Assembly (NCBI GenBank): GCA_964493205.1
Contig: CAZBMJ010000011.1
Coordinates: 1 to 56,169, forward strand
Source: CAZBMJ01 sp964493205
Lineage (GTDB): Bacteria > Myxococcota > UBA727 > JABDBI01
Reading direction: 5' to 3'
Length of the DNA: 56,169 bases
Of this stretch, positions 17,284 through 26,811 are shown in pieces. The position numbers and the translations under genes are program-made. Below the pieces are notes generated by a model that saw only the letters and a list, made by a program, of their open reading frames with translations, was not told the origin of the DNA and did no database searches. The stretch's first letter is position 1. The number at the start of each line of letters is the position of its first letter.

Positions 17284-19104
17284 TTTATAAAGATCAAGCA
17301 AAGCCTGATCGACTGGATCAGTTTTATCTAAATTAAGCTCAATAATTTCTTGAATAAACTTACCTGAATAAGGATTTTTTTTAGCCAATTGGATAAAAGT
17401 ATTTTTATATATTTCTACATAAAAAGCATCTTTAATAAACTGTTTAAATTTTTCATCTTGTGCTGATATAAATTCTTTTTCTAATTTATAAGTCTTACTT
17501 GCTTCTTCATAGACACAAAGGTCTTTATATTCAGCTTCAAAAGCTTTATAAAGAGATGCCTCTTGAGAGCGAACGATTATCTTACCACAAAAACCATTCA
17601 TTACTTTATCTTTTTGTGTATAATACCCTTCCCAATCGCTTTCTTTTAATTCTTGCACTAAAGGCATAGGCAGACCTGTTCTATATGGGCCATACTTAGT
17701 TTGGTCAACAGTTCCTGTAAAATCTTTAAATTGTTCATTAGTTTCTAAAGCCATTTCATAAATTTTATCTATCGGCATAAGTTTAAAAAATTCAGCAAAA
17801 TCTTTAATATCTTTGCATTTAGGTTGGTTAGGCAAAAATTTGGAACAAACTATTTTGTTCCAATGAACTAAATTTTCTGGTGATATGATTTTATTATCCA
17901 CATAGTCTTTATCATCAAATTCAAAAAATCTATCTAATTTTATATAGCCACCCTTAAATGATTTCCCTATTTTATTTTCTATTAAAGCTCGTGCTAAAAG
18001 CCGGGTAGATGAACCACTATAGCCTGGGGTAGATGAAGAGCTTACATCAATAACCACTAGTTTATTATCTTTAGTGAGTAAAAGATTCCCAGGTTTAATG
18101 TCATTATTTGTTATTTTGAGTTTTTTTTGTGCTTCAACTAGGTTTTTAAAATTTATAATAGCAGTTTTTAACTGCTCATCAGTAAGCCTTTCACCTTTTT
18201 TATTCATATCTTCTAAACTTTTTTGCCCTACTTCCATCAACATACAAGGCTTATTTTCACAAATAAAAGTTCCAAAGACTTTGGCTGCTGCACCAGTAGG
18301 TTGCAATTTTTCTAAATCTTCATATTCTTGGGCATTTATTTTTAAGGCATACTCTTCGCCTTTGTAGGTAACTTTATAAACGCTGCCTTGCCCTCCTTCT
18401 CCTAAAAGATTTTCTGGTTTTTTAAAATCACCAAAAAGTTCTATTAATTTAGCATTATCAATAACTTTTTTCTTTGCATTAGATAATTGCAGTTCTAGTA
18501 CAACATTTCCATTTTGAGGTTTTTGTGGCATTAAAGGCTTGCCATAGATTACGGGGCGTACTGTGGTAACAAGATCTTCATTTGCAAAAGGATTTTCTGT
18601 AATTTGCTTAATCAAAACATCGGATTCTGGCAAAATAATGTGAGATAACTTAGAAAAATCTTCTTCAGAAATTTTATCTAGATCTTGATTTTCTAATACC
18701 GTGCCGTCATTTTTTATAACTACTGGAGCAGCAATAGTTTCTTTTATCTTATCATTAATTTTATTTGATATTTCTAATTCTTGAGCGTCTTTGATTTGTT
18801 TAGCTATTTTAGCTTTTTCTAATTTTTCAGCTGATTCTTTGGCGATTCTGGCTTTTTTTTGTTCCTCAGCTTTAGCTGCCTTCTCTTGGGCTAATACTGC
18901 AGAAAATATTTCAAAACAAATCGCCTCATAATATTCGCATCCTGCTGCCTCACAAGCTACTTGCCCAACAAAATCACTGCACTTTGCTATTGGAGGGATA
19001 ATACTGGGAGCCTGAGCTCCAGATTGGCCAGAACTTGAAACTTCAGCACAGGAAGAAATAAGTATTAGCGATACAATAATATAAATATTAATGATTTTTT
19101 TCAT
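17278..19104 (-). CDS. Lipoprotein with a eukaryotic-type protein kinase domain
   Basis: About 608 residues. Lipobox ISSC (Cys19). A four-Cys motif (Cys42, 51, 56, 63; KCSDF, ACEAAGCEYYEAIC) precedes a Lys/Glu-rich coiled coil (about 70-120). The kinase core starts near 232: Gly loop GEGGQGSVYKV (235-245), EYALKI (Lys255, ATP lysine), hinge-like CMLMEVG, catalytic loop ITNNDIKPGNLLL (Asp335, Lys337, Asn340) and VIDVS (Asp353, in place of DFG). The HRD His/Arg are replaced by Asn-Asn, as in many bacterial effector kinases. It lacks a membrane helix after the domain. A surface or exported kinase is inferred; the target is unknown. It shares architecture with 5435-7096. Confidence 0.75.
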   Translation of the reverse strand: MKKIINIYIIVSLILISSCAEVSSSGQSGAQAPSIIPPIAKCSDFVGQVACEAAGCEYYEAICFEIFSAVLAQEKAAKAEEQKKARIAKESAEKLEKAKIAKQIKDAQELEISNKINDKIKETIAAPVVIKNDGTVLENQDLDKISEEDFSKLSHIILPESDVLIKQITENPFANEDLVTTVRPVIYGKPLMPQKPQNGNVVLELQLSNAKKKVIDNAKLIELFGDFKKPENLLGEGGQGSVYKVTYKGEEYALKINAQEYEDLEKLQPTGAAAKVFGTFICENKPCMLMEVGQKSLEDMNKKGERLTDEQLKTAIINFKNLVEAQKKLKITNNDIKPGNLLLTKDNKLVVIDVSSSSTPGYSGSSTRLLARALIENKIGKSFKGGYIKLDRFFEFDDKDYVDNKIISPENLVHWNKIVCSKFLPNQPKCKDIKDFAEFFKLMPIDKIYEMALETNEQFKDFTGTVDQTKYGPYRTGLPMPLVQELKESDWEGYYTQKDKVMNGFCGKIIVRSQEASLYKAFEAEYKDLCVYEEASKTYKLEKEFISAQDEKFKQFIKDAFYVEIYKNTFIQLAKKNPYSGKFIQEIIELNLDKTDPVDQALLDLYKS

Positions 19105-19146
19105 ACTTTTTATTTAGCATTTTAAAAAACTATAGCAATAGCTATT

Positions 19147-19177
19147 AAAAAAGCCAGCCCCACTATGTGAACTGGCT
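19147..19177 (-). terminator. Terminator after the small lipoprotein gene, similar to the rpoD terminator
   Basis: On the reverse strand AGCCAG and CTGGCT form a stem followed by a T run. The block 19147-19195 matches the rpoD downstream block (20197-20250) almost base for base outside the loop, including CTCTAAAT and ATTAATAAATCAG. Confidence 0.7.
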
Positions 19178-19195
19178 CTAAATATTATTAATAAA

Positions 19196-19975
19196 TCAGT
19201 AGGGAGGAATAAAACGAAGAACGTCTCCCAATTTAATATTATTAAATAAGCCTTCTTCAGTGACAATTATTTTATCAGCAGCAGCTTCATTTATTGCATT
19301 AGAGTATAATTGAGCAGTTTCAGTTAAGCCTAAACTTGCGATTGTTTTCATATAAAGATTTTTCGATGCTCTGAATTGTGCTAATCCTATTAATTGCTCA
19401 TCTTTACCATCTACATTTATCTTATAGCTAGAACCTTCTGCAGTGATTGTCGTGATTTCCTGGCGAGTTAAATCTAGTCCAAAACTTTCATTAATATTTT
19501 CATAATTTGGTATTTTACCCTTTTGTAATGCTAATACTTTTCCAAGTTGTTGTTGTTTAATTTTTAGATCTTCAAAATCTTTTTTAAAATAAAAAAAGGC
19601 AATAATAGCCCTCACAGACCTAACAAATTTTTTACAAGTTGAGTTCGCTCCGCTGTTGTATCTTGTAATAATGTCGGCTATTTCCCCTTCTGTTTTGTTA
19701 TCTTTCGAAGGCATCGCTGCTTTGATCATATTAGGCATATTTTTATTTCTAATATTAGTAGCCACTTCTAGACATTGTTGCTGTTCCTTTTCAGTTGAGC
19801 CTGAAAGTTTTTTATTACTCAAAGTGTTTATAAGATTCAGCTCTTCAGTAGATAACTCCAAAGCAGAAGTATCTTCTTGATTTTGCTCTTTTTTTTCTTC
19901 TTCTGAAGCTTTACGTCCACCCTGATTACAAGCGGTTAAAAAACATATTAATACATATAGACATGCATATTTCAT
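19196..19975 (-). CDS. Uncharacterised lipoprotein
   Basis: About 259 residues. Signal MKYACLYVLICFLTAC with lipobox LTAC (Cys16), then a charged Lys/Glu/Gln stretch and a mainly helical body with no motif I recognise. It sits between rpoD and the kinase lipoprotein gene. Its downstream sequence is a near copy of the rpoD terminator, which suggests that it was inserted behind rpoD together with a duplication. Export to the envelope is inferred from the lipobox only. Confidence 0.7.
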   Translation of the reverse strand: MKYACLYVLICFLTACNQGGRKASEEEKKEQNQEDTSALELSTEELNLINTLSNKKLSGSTEKEQQQCLEVATNIRNKNMPNMIKAAMPSKDNKTEGEIADIITRYNSGANSTCKKFVRSVRAIIAFFYFKKDFEDLKIKQQQLGKVLALQKGKIPNYENINESFGLDLTRQEITTITAEGSSYKINVDGKDEQLIGLAQFRASKNLYMKTIASLGLTETAQLYSNAINEAAADKIIVTEEGLFNNIKLGDVLRFIPPY

Positions 19976-20088
19976 TGGGCTAAATCCTTTATAACAAAAT
20001 TAAATTCTTACCTTTTTATATATCTAGGAAAGTATAGTTAAACAATACCTGTGTTTCAAGAAAAATGCTCTGTTTTACCTTTTTCATC

Positions 20089-20195
20089 TTAAAATTGACC
20101 CAACTGATATAGTCTCTAAATATAGAAAAATTTTTATGATAAAGTTTTTTTATTTGAACCTAGGTGCTGGGGCCAAAATCATTGAAAAACTTAGC
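20089..20195 (+). pseudogene. Relic of a DUF4143 ATPase gene
   Basis: The left part carries the leader repeat (AAAATTGACC, CTAAATATAG, TTTTTATGATAAA) found before the gene at 16117. After ATG at 20136 the sequence TTTTTTTATTTGAACCTAGG parallels codons for FFLFGPRG, and GCCAAAATCATTGAAAAACT (20172-20191) parallels 17142-17161 near the 3' end of that gene. The middle, about 950 bp, is missing. This is a gene copy reduced by internal deletion and decaying. Confidence 0.65.
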
Positions 20196-20196
20196 C

Positions 20197-20228
20197 CAAA
20201 AAAGCCAGTTTCATTGCGTAAACTGGCT
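20197..20228 (-). terminator. Rho-independent terminator of rpoD
   Basis: On the reverse strand AGCCAGTTT and AAACTGGCT form a perfect 9-bp stem with an 8-base loop, followed by a T run, 22 bases past the rpoD stop codon. Confidence 0.85.
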
Positions 20229-20250
20229 CTAAATTTAATTAATAAATCAG

Positions 20251-22182
20251 TTATGTAGTGCTTCTTGCTGTTGGCCTACCTGGATCCGTGAAGGCAAATA
20301 GCTTTTTGGCTCTTGAAGGGTGCCTGAGTTTACGCAAGGCTTTAGCTTCAATTTGTCTAATACGTTCACGGGTTACTTCAAAGTCTTGGCCCACTTCTTC
20401 TAAAGTATGATCAGAACGCTCTCCAATACCAAAGCGCATACGTAAAACTTTTTCTTCTCTTGGGGTAAGAGTAGCGAGCACTTTACGAGTTTGCTCACCT
20501 AAATTCATTTGCATAACGGCATTTGATGGATTTGTGGCACTTTTATCTTCAATAAAATCACCCAAAGAAGAACCTCCCTCATCGTCATCTCCAATAGGAG
20601 TTTCAAGAGAAATAGGCTCTTTAGCTATTTTTAGTACTTTGCGTACTTTATCTTCTGGCAATTCCATTTTTTCAGCTATTTCTTCAGGAGTAGGTTCACG
20701 ACCTAACTCTTGCACCAAATATCTGCTGGTACGAATAAGCTTATTAATCGTCTCGATCATGTGCACTGGTATACGAATAGTTCTTGCTTGATCTGCAATA
20801 GCTCTAGTAATAGCTTGTCGTATCCACCATGTTGCATAGGTAGAAAATTTATAACCACGTTTGTACTCAAACTTATCTACGGCTTTCATAAGGCCAATAT
20901 TGCCTTCCTGAATCAAGTCTAAGAATTGCAAACCACGGTTAGTATATTTTTTAGCAATAGAGACTACTAAGCGTAAGTTTGCTTCTACTAACTGCTCTTT
21001 TCCTCTATTAGCTTTACGCTCGCCCTTACTAATAAGCTTATAAGTTTCGCGTAAGGTGTTAATATCAACTTGAGCTTCCTCTTCAACTCTTTTAGCTCTA
21101 TGAATGGCCATAACGATACTACGGTACCATTCTTGCAACACTTCCACAGGTTGATGCCACTTATTTGCCAGTACTACTATTTGTTCGTTGGAATCTCTGG
21201 CTTCTCTTAGAGCATGCAACACTTCGTGAGATGGCAGTTTAGTAATTTTTTCAATATTAGATAATTCAAACTCTGCTTTATTTATACGACGAACTAAAAC
21301 TTTGATCCGTTGAACGATTCTATCGATTTGTTTTTTATTAATTTTGAGGTCTCTAAGCTGCTGACCTATTTCTGTTTGTAATTCTGATAATCTTTCTTGA
21401 TGTTCTACGGATTTACTTGAGTTATTGCTGGTTTTAGTTTGTTTCAGTTGAGCAGCCTGAGCTAAAAAACGATCCCTTAAAGCTTTGAGTTCACCTACAA
21501 CATTTAACGCCCGTTCAGTAACTTTAGGCTCATCAAATTCTATTGTTTGACCATCTTCACCTGGCTCGTTTTCTTTGACAATCTCTTTTACTCTAATTTT
21601 ACCTTTCTTTAAACGATCACCAAGATCAAGTATTTCTGAAAGACAAATAGAGGTTTCCAAGACTGCATCAAGCACTTCTAGCTCACCCTGTTCTATTCTT
21701 TTAGCAATATCAACTTCGCCATCACGAGTAAGCAAATTTACACTACCCATACGGCTCAAATAAAGTCTTACGGGATCATTATTTTTACCAAATTCACCAA
21801 ACTCAGTTTCTTCTTCAACTGCTGTTTCATCAAATTCTTCATCAGGATCGCGCAAATCTATTTCAGCAAAGTCTCTTGAAGAATCATCAATCACTTCAAT
21901 ATCTGATTCAGCCAGCAAAGCGATAACATTTTCAATGTCTTCTAAGCTGTTGATTTCAGAACCCAAACCGTCATTAAGTTCATCATAGCTTATAGAGCCT
22001 TTTTCTTTGCCCCTTTGTATAAGCTTTTTAACTTCTTTTTTTTCTAGAATAGACTGTGATAGTACATTATCTAATTTAGGCGGCTCAATGGATTTTTTTT
22101 GAGTTTTTAAGCTTTTGTTTTCTTTTTCCATATTTTTATCTAACTTATTATCTTTTTTTTTGTTACTAGATTCCAAAGCCAT
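20251..22182 (-). CDS. rpoD: Primary sigma factor RpoD
   Basis: About 643 residues, the housekeeping sigma-70 factor. Seen in order: an N-terminal region 1.1-like acidic part, DPVRLYLSRMGSVNLLTRDGEVDIAKRIE (region 1.2), a non-conserved insert, NLRLVVSIAKKYTNRGLQFLDLIQEGNIGLMKAVDKF and YKFSTYATWWIRQAITRAI (region 2), region 3, and region 4 with TLTPREEKVLRMRFGIG and the helix-turn-helix TLEEVGQDFEVTRERIRQIEA. Length fits proteobacterial RpoD. It follows dnaG with a 193-bp gap and ends in a strong terminator. Gene order yqeY-dnaG-rpoD is classical. Confidence 0.97.
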   Translation of the reverse strand: MALESSNKKKDNKLDKNMEKENKSLKTQKKSIEPPKLDNVLSQSILEKKEVKKLIQRGKEKGSISYDELNDGLGSEINSLEDIENVIALLAESDIEVIDDSSRDFAEIDLRDPDEEFDETAVEEETEFGEFGKNNDPVRLYLSRMGSVNLLTRDGEVDIAKRIEQGELEVLDAVLETSICLSEILDLGDRLKKGKIRVKEIVKENEPGEDGQTIEFDEPKVTERALNVVGELKALRDRFLAQAAQLKQTKTSNNSSKSVEHQERLSELQTEIGQQLRDLKINKKQIDRIVQRIKVLVRRINKAEFELSNIEKITKLPSHEVLHALREARDSNEQIVVLANKWHQPVEVLQEWYRSIVMAIHRAKRVEEEAQVDINTLRETYKLISKGERKANRGKEQLVEANLRLVVSIAKKYTNRGLQFLDLIQEGNIGLMKAVDKFEYKRGYKFSTYATWWIRQAITRAIADQARTIRIPVHMIETINKLIRTSRYLVQELGREPTPEEIAEKMELPEDKVRKVLKIAKEPISLETPIGDDDEGGSSLGDFIEDKSATNPSNAVMQMNLGEQTRKVLATLTPREEKVLRMRFGIGERSDHTLEEVGQDFEVTRERIRQIEAKALRKLRHPSRAKKLFAFTDPGRPTARSTT

Positions 22183-22375
22183 TTAATTCCACCTTACAAT
22201 TTACAATGACAAAACTTATAAAATCCATCCGGTTATAACAGTATCATTAGTGGCAACGAGTAAAAAACTATTCAAGGACATTTTATTTAGCTAAATTTGA
22301 ACGAAATCAATGTAATTGTAAACATCATCTTTGCATCTGACAATACACCAGACAAATATAAAAATATTATCAAAC

Positions 22376-24217
22376 TTAAAACCACTCTTCTTCATCAGAA
22401 AATATGGATTCTTTTGGTGCTAATGTATTAATTTTTAAAGCTTTTTTTGGCACTTCCTCTATTTTAATCTCTTTATCAGCTAACGGTTTATTGCGTTTTA
22501 AAGCCAATAATTCACTGTGTTTTTTTAAACTGTTGATCATTACTTCGACATCTTTATTTTCTTGGGCTTTTTTTAAATTATGAAGATTTTTAGTAATACT
22601 TTCTTGAGTTTTTTGTTTAATAGATTGTTCATTAAAAGACTTTATCAAAGCTAAAGCTTCAGGTTCAGATAAATTTAATTGATTTTTTTGTTTAAACAGT
22701 AGTAATAAAAATTCGTTAAACCCAGTATTTTTTACTGCTGTTTCAACGTTCATACTATTTTTTATCTCAATAAATAAAGATTTAAAATTATCACTTAAAG
22801 AATCAATTAAAGATCCATCAATATGATTAATTAATGCTGGATAAATCCATAAAATTTCTAAAATTATTTTTTCTGTATGAGGAATGGGAATATTTTTAAA
22901 GCCTAAATTTTTAGTAACTAAGACATTCTTATTCTTGTTTTGTTTAACTAAAAGATCTTGCCAAATAATATTAGGCTCTTCATTAATTTTATTAGCAAAA
23001 TAAGAAACATACTGACGCTTTAATAAATCTCTTTTTATACTATTAAATATGGGCAATAATTCATCTATTTCTTTAAGACGCGCATCAATATTGTCTGAAG
23101 CTTTAATACTCGCCAAGTCTAGCAAAAAACAAAAAGCGTCTTTTTTATTAATAATTTTTTCACGCAAAACTTCTATTTTTTTTTGCTCTAAATAAACACC
23201 CGGATCTTTTTGATCGATAATCACTAAATCAGCTTTTAAATCTTGTGAAAATAATATGGACAGACATGACTTTAAGCCATTAATACCAGCTTTATCTAAA
23301 TCAAAACAAATATTAATATGGTGAGTAAGTTTTTTAATTTTTAACGCATGTTCAATAGAAAAAGACGTCCCACAAAGAGCCATTGCAGCAAAACCTGCGG
23401 CCCAAAAAGCCATGGCATCAAAATAGCCTTCTACTAAGTAAGGGCTAGCTCCAGAATCTATGGCTTTCTTAGATTCGTACGCTCCATAAAAAGCGGCTTT
23501 TTTTTCATAAAATTCGTTGCTTGGACTATTGATATATTTTGGTACAGAAGAATCCAGCGATAATGTTCTTGCTCCAAAAGCTATACAGTGGCCATTAAAA
23601 TCATTTATAGGAAAAGTAATACGATCAAAAAAATGAGGTGTCATATGATCTTTTTTTAATAAACCACATAAAAAAGCTTCAGCGCTACTTACCCCATTTT
23701 TTTGTAAATAGTTCAAAAATAATTCTGAAGATTTTGGGCAATACCCCAAATTAGCTTCTTTGATCATAGTAAGGCTTAAGCCTCGTTCTTTAGTTAAATA
23801 ATCAAGACTTTTAGGATGTTTTTGCAAACAATGGCTAAAAAATTTTTGAGCAAGTTTTAACACATAATAATAGCGAGCTTTTTTTTGTTCTTGTAAGGGC
23901 TTTTGTGAACTTTGATTATAAGTAGTAATCCCTGCAAGATTTTTAAGTTCTTCCAAGGCTTCTATAAAGTCTAGTCCTCTAAGTTTCATTAAAAAATCAA
24001 AGTGGTCACCAGTGGCACCGCAACCAAAGCATTTAAAGCGAGCTTCTTTGTCTCGTACATTAAAAGAAGGACTCTTTTCCTCATGAAAAGGGCAAAGCCC
24101 TACTAAGTTACCACCAGCGCTTTTAAGATTAGTGACATTTTTGATTATTGAGCTTAATAAAATCTTTGATTTAATCTCACTAATTATTGATAAAGAAGAA
24201 TCCCTGTGATTTTTCAC
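22376..24217 (-). CDS. dnaG: DNA primase
   Basis: About 613 residues. It makes RNA primers at the replication fork. The N-terminal CHC2 zinc-binding domain is seen (Cys42, His45, Cys63, Cys66 in LCPFHEEKSPSF and FKCFGCGATGDHF), then the catalytic TOPRIM core with YLVEGYFDAMAFWAAGF and NICFDLDKAGINGL. The C-terminal helicase-interaction domain (after about 430) is weakly conserved. It starts 2 bp after the yqeY stop codon, so translation is probably coupled. Confidence 0.95.
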   Translation of the reverse strand: MKNHRDSSLSIISEIKSKILLSSIIKNVTNLKSAGGNLVGLCPFHEEKSPSFNVRDKEARFKCFGCGATGDHFDFLMKLRGLDFIEALEELKNLAGITTYNQSSQKPLQEQKKARYYYVLKLAQKFFSHCLQKHPKSLDYLTKERGLSLTMIKEANLGYCPKSSELFLNYLQKNGVSSAEAFLCGLLKKDHMTPHFFDRITFPINDFNGHCIAFGARTLSLDSSVPKYINSPSNEFYEKKAAFYGAYESKKAIDSGASPYLVEGYFDAMAFWAAGFAAMALCGTSFSIEHALKIKKLTHHINICFDLDKAGINGLKSCLSILFSQDLKADLVIIDQKDPGVYLEQKKIEVLREKIINKKDAFCFLLDLASIKASDNIDARLKEIDELLPIFNSIKRDLLKRQYVSYFANKINEEPNIIWQDLLVKQNKNKNVLVTKNLGFKNIPIPHTEKIILEILWIYPALINHIDGSLIDSLSDNFKSLFIEIKNSMNVETAVKNTGFNEFLLLLFKQKNQLNLSEPEALALIKSFNEQSIKQKTQESITKNLHNLKKAQENKDVEVMINSLKKHSELLALKRNKPLADKEIKIEEVPKKALKINTLAPKESIFSDEEEWF

Positions 24218-24219
24218 AA

Positions 24220-24684
24220 CTATTCATCCTTTAAGAACTCTTGAGCTATTTTTTGTATTTCTTTGCCATCAGCTCTTTTATTAGAAGCCTTAATTGCCAA
24301 GCCCATGACTTTGCCAATATCTTTCATACTGCTAGCACCACACTGGATTATACAATCTTTTACTAAAATTTTTAGTTCATCTAGCGACATTTGTTCTGGT
24401 AAATACTGTTCTATAATAGCTAATTCAAAACTTTCTTTATCTGCAAGCTCTTGTCTATTAGCAGCCAAAAAAGATTCTATGGATTCCTTTCGTTGCTTAG
24501 CCATTTTTTGTAAAACTTCCAAAGCTGATTCATCTTTTACCATTCGAGCATCAGAAGCTTGTGCGTTATCTTTTATAGCCCTATTTTTAAATTCATTGAT
24601 AATTAAACTTAGAGTATTTTTTTTCTCATCTTTATTTTTTAAAGCTAGTTTCCAATCATTAACAACTTGTTCATGTATAGTCAT
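24220..24684 (-). CDS. GatB/YqeY domain protein
   Basis: About 154 residues. A stand-alone YqeY domain, related to the tRNA-binding tail of GatB; its precise role is not settled. Seen: LKNKDEKKNTLSLIINEFKN, a helical middle and the typical end MKDIGKVMGLAIKASNKRADGKEIQKIAQEFL. The ATG at 24684 has a clear AGAGGA ribosome site; a longer frame upstream would overlap murA. It sits between murA and dnaG, an order common in proteobacteria. Confidence 0.92.
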   Translation of the reverse strand: MTIHEQVVNDWKLALKNKDEKKNTLSLIINEFKNRAIKDNAQASDARMVKDESALEVLQKMAKQRKESIESFLAANRQELADKESFELAIIEQYLPEQMSLDELKILVKDCIIQCGASSMKDIGKVMGLAIKASNKRADGKEIQKIAQEFLKDE

Positions 24685-24700
24685 ATTTTCCTCTTTATTT

Positions 24701-25969
24701 TTAAGATTGCTTACATCTGGTAATATTGGCAGACAAAGATAGTAACTTTTCATCCAAAGAATCATACCCCCGATCCAAATGATAAATTCTTCGTATTTCG
24801 CTTTTACCTTGTGCCATAAGAGCTGCTATGACCAAGCTTGCGGAAGCTCGCAAATCAGTAGCCATAACTTGAGCACCCACAAGATTTTTTTTACCCTTAA
24901 CCCTAGCAATGCCTTTGTGAACTTCAATATCAGCACCCATACGAATAAGCTCTGGCACATGCATCATACGATTTTCAAAAATTCGCTCATAAATATTGCT
25001 TACACCATTGGCCGTAGTCATGGCTGCCATAAACTGTGCTTGCATATCTGTAGGAAAACCAGGATAAGGTGCTGTTTCTATATCAACAGATTCTAACAAA
25101 TTAGGTCCTTTAACTTTTATAGAATTACTATCTAATTCTAAAAACTCACATCCAGCTTTTTTAAATACATTAATAATATTTTCCATGCAAGATAAAACAA
25201 CATTATTTAAAACTATTTCGCTCTTAGTACCGGCAGCCAAGGCTATGAAAGTACCTGCTTCTATGCGATCAAACAGTATTTGATGATTCAAAGAAGATAA
25301 AGATGTAACACCAGTAATATGTAATGTAGAACTACCTGCTCCAAAAATTTTGGCACCTGCACTATTTAACGTACTAATAAGCTCACAAACTTCAGGTTCT
25401 TTAGCTGCTTTATTTATAATAGTATCACCCTTAGCGAGTACTGCAGCCATAATCAGCTGTTCTGTGGCACCTACCGATGGCAAAGGCAAATCGATAGTTG
25501 CACCAACAAAGCTATTACTCTTAAGTTTGGCGTGTATATAACCTTCTTTTACTTCTAAATCAGCTCCCAAAGCTTTTAGACCTTCCAAATGGATATCTAC
25601 CGGTCTTGAGCCTATGGCGCAGCCTCCGGGCAAGGAAACTATGGCATTACCCGTTCGCACCAACAAAGGAGCTAGCACTAAAATAGAAGCACGCATTTTG
25701 CGTACCATTTCATAATCTGCTTTGGTACTTGTAATAATACTGGCATCAATTTCAATACTATTTGAGCCTAAACGCTCTATTTTTAAACCAAAGCTTTTTA
25801 ATAATTCTAACAAAAATTTAGTATCAGCTAAAGACGGCAAATTTTTTATAAGGCTTTTTTTAGAATATAAAATACTAGAAGCAAGTATGGGCAAAGCTGA
25901 ATTTTTATTGCCAGAAATACAGACTTCACCACTTAGAGGCTTTCCACCTTCAATCTTTAACATTTCCAT
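24701..25969 (-). CDS. murA: UDP-N-acetylglucosamine 1-carboxyvinyltransferase
   Basis: About 422 residues. It catalyses the first committed step of peptidoglycan synthesis, adding enolpyruvate from PEP to UDP-GlcNAc. Seen: N-terminal LSGEVCISGNKNSALPILAS, the active-site Cys loop SLPGGCAIGSRPVDIHLEG (Cys117, the fosfomycin target), AGTFIALAAGTKSEI and the end YHLDRGYDSLDEKLLSLSANI. The organism therefore likely makes peptidoglycan. It overlaps the 3' end of prmC by 20 bp. Confidence 0.96.
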   Translation of the reverse strand: MEMLKIEGGKPLSGEVCISGNKNSALPILASSILYSKKSLIKNLPSLADTKFLLELLKSFGLKIERLGSNSIEIDASIITSTKADYEMVRKMRASILVLAPLLVRTGNAIVSLPGGCAIGSRPVDIHLEGLKALGADLEVKEGYIHAKLKSNSFVGATIDLPLPSVGATEQLIMAAVLAKGDTIINKAAKEPEVCELISTLNSAGAKIFGAGSSTLHITGVTSLSSLNHQILFDRIEAGTFIALAAGTKSEIVLNNVVLSCMENIINVFKKAGCEFLELDSNSIKVKGPNLLESVDIETAPYPGFPTDMQAQFMAAMTTANGVSNIYERIFENRMMHVPELIRMGADIEVHKGIARVKGKKNLVGAQVMATDLRASASLVIAALMAQGKSEIRRIYHLDRGYDSLDEKLLSLSANITRCKQS

Positions 25970-26777
25970 GTAGAATCACTCCTCTGGTATTAGACGCTAA
26001 ATCTTTAAAAAATTTTATAGAACTAAAATATTTTTGCGCTATTTTTCTTACTAAATTTTCTTGTTTATAACCAATTTCTAAGATTAATACAGCATCTTTT
26101 GCTAAATAATCTTGGCTAGTTTTAATAATACGCTCATAAAAAGCTATACCTAAATCATCATTAGAACATAGTGCCAAATGAGGCTCGTAGTCATATACAT
26201 CTTTATCCAACTCACCCATTTCTGAAATGGAGATATATGGTGGATTAATAACTATTAAATCTGCTTTAATATTTTTATTAAAAGGTTCAAACAAATCACC
26301 ACATAAAAGTTCTATTTTATCAGCCACTTCTAGATTTTGAGCATTTTTAGTAGTTATAGCTAAAGCGTTATTTGAAATATCCGAAGCAATAACTTTTTTA
26401 ATAGTAGAACAGTTTTTTAATAAAGAAATAGCAATAGCTCCACTACCCGTACATAAATCAAATACTAAAGCGTTTGGTTTTAGTGTTAAAATATTTAAAC
26501 AAGCTTCCACAACACACTCTGTATCAGGCCTTGGTATAAGGCAATTTTTATCAACAAAAAAATCTAGACCATAAAATTCTTTTTGGCCAGTAATATAGGC
26601 TATGGGCTCATAAGAAAGTCGTCTACTTAAAAGTTGCAAAAAGTTTATAGCTAAATCTTGCGAAATATAATTATTTTTATTTAATTCTAAAAATAACCTA
26701 TCGCATTTAAGAACTTTCTCTAACAAAATCTTGCTATCTATGACAAAACTGTCTATACCAACTTTTCGTAGAAGCAT
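25950..26777 (-). CDS. prmC: Release factor glutamine methyltransferase PrmC (HemK)
   Basis: About 275 residues. It methylates the GGQ glutamine of peptide-chain release factors using SAM. Seen: an N-terminal helical domain, YITGQKEFYGLDFFV, LIPRPDTECVVE, the SAM loop VFDLCTGSGAIAISL and the catalytic motif NPPY in LIVINPPYISISE. The ATG at 26777 is chosen because longer starts would run into tatA, which starts at 26812 on the other strand. The usual partner prfA is not in the window. It overlaps murA and is probably co-transcribed with it. Confidence 0.93.
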   Translation of the reverse strand: MLLRKVGIDSFVIDSKILLEKVLKCDRLFLELNKNNYISQDLAINFLQLLSRRLSYEPIAYITGQKEFYGLDFFVDKNCLIPRPDTECVVEACLNILTLKPNALVFDLCTGSGAIAISLLKNCSTIKKVIASDISNNALAITTKNAQNLEVADKIELLCGDLFEPFNKNIKADLIVINPPYISISEMGELDKDVYDYEPHLALCSNDDLGIAFYERIIKTSQDYLAKDAVLILEIGYKQENLVRKIAQKYFSSIKFFKDLASNTRGVILHGNVKD

Positions 26778-26811
26778 TTGAGCAAATTTAAGAAGTGTAT
26801 AGGAGTTTATT

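Noticed and set aside
24263..24742. Forward frame of 159 codons opposite yqeY
   Set aside because: It is antisense to a recognised gene and has a Ser/Leu-rich, non-protein-like composition.
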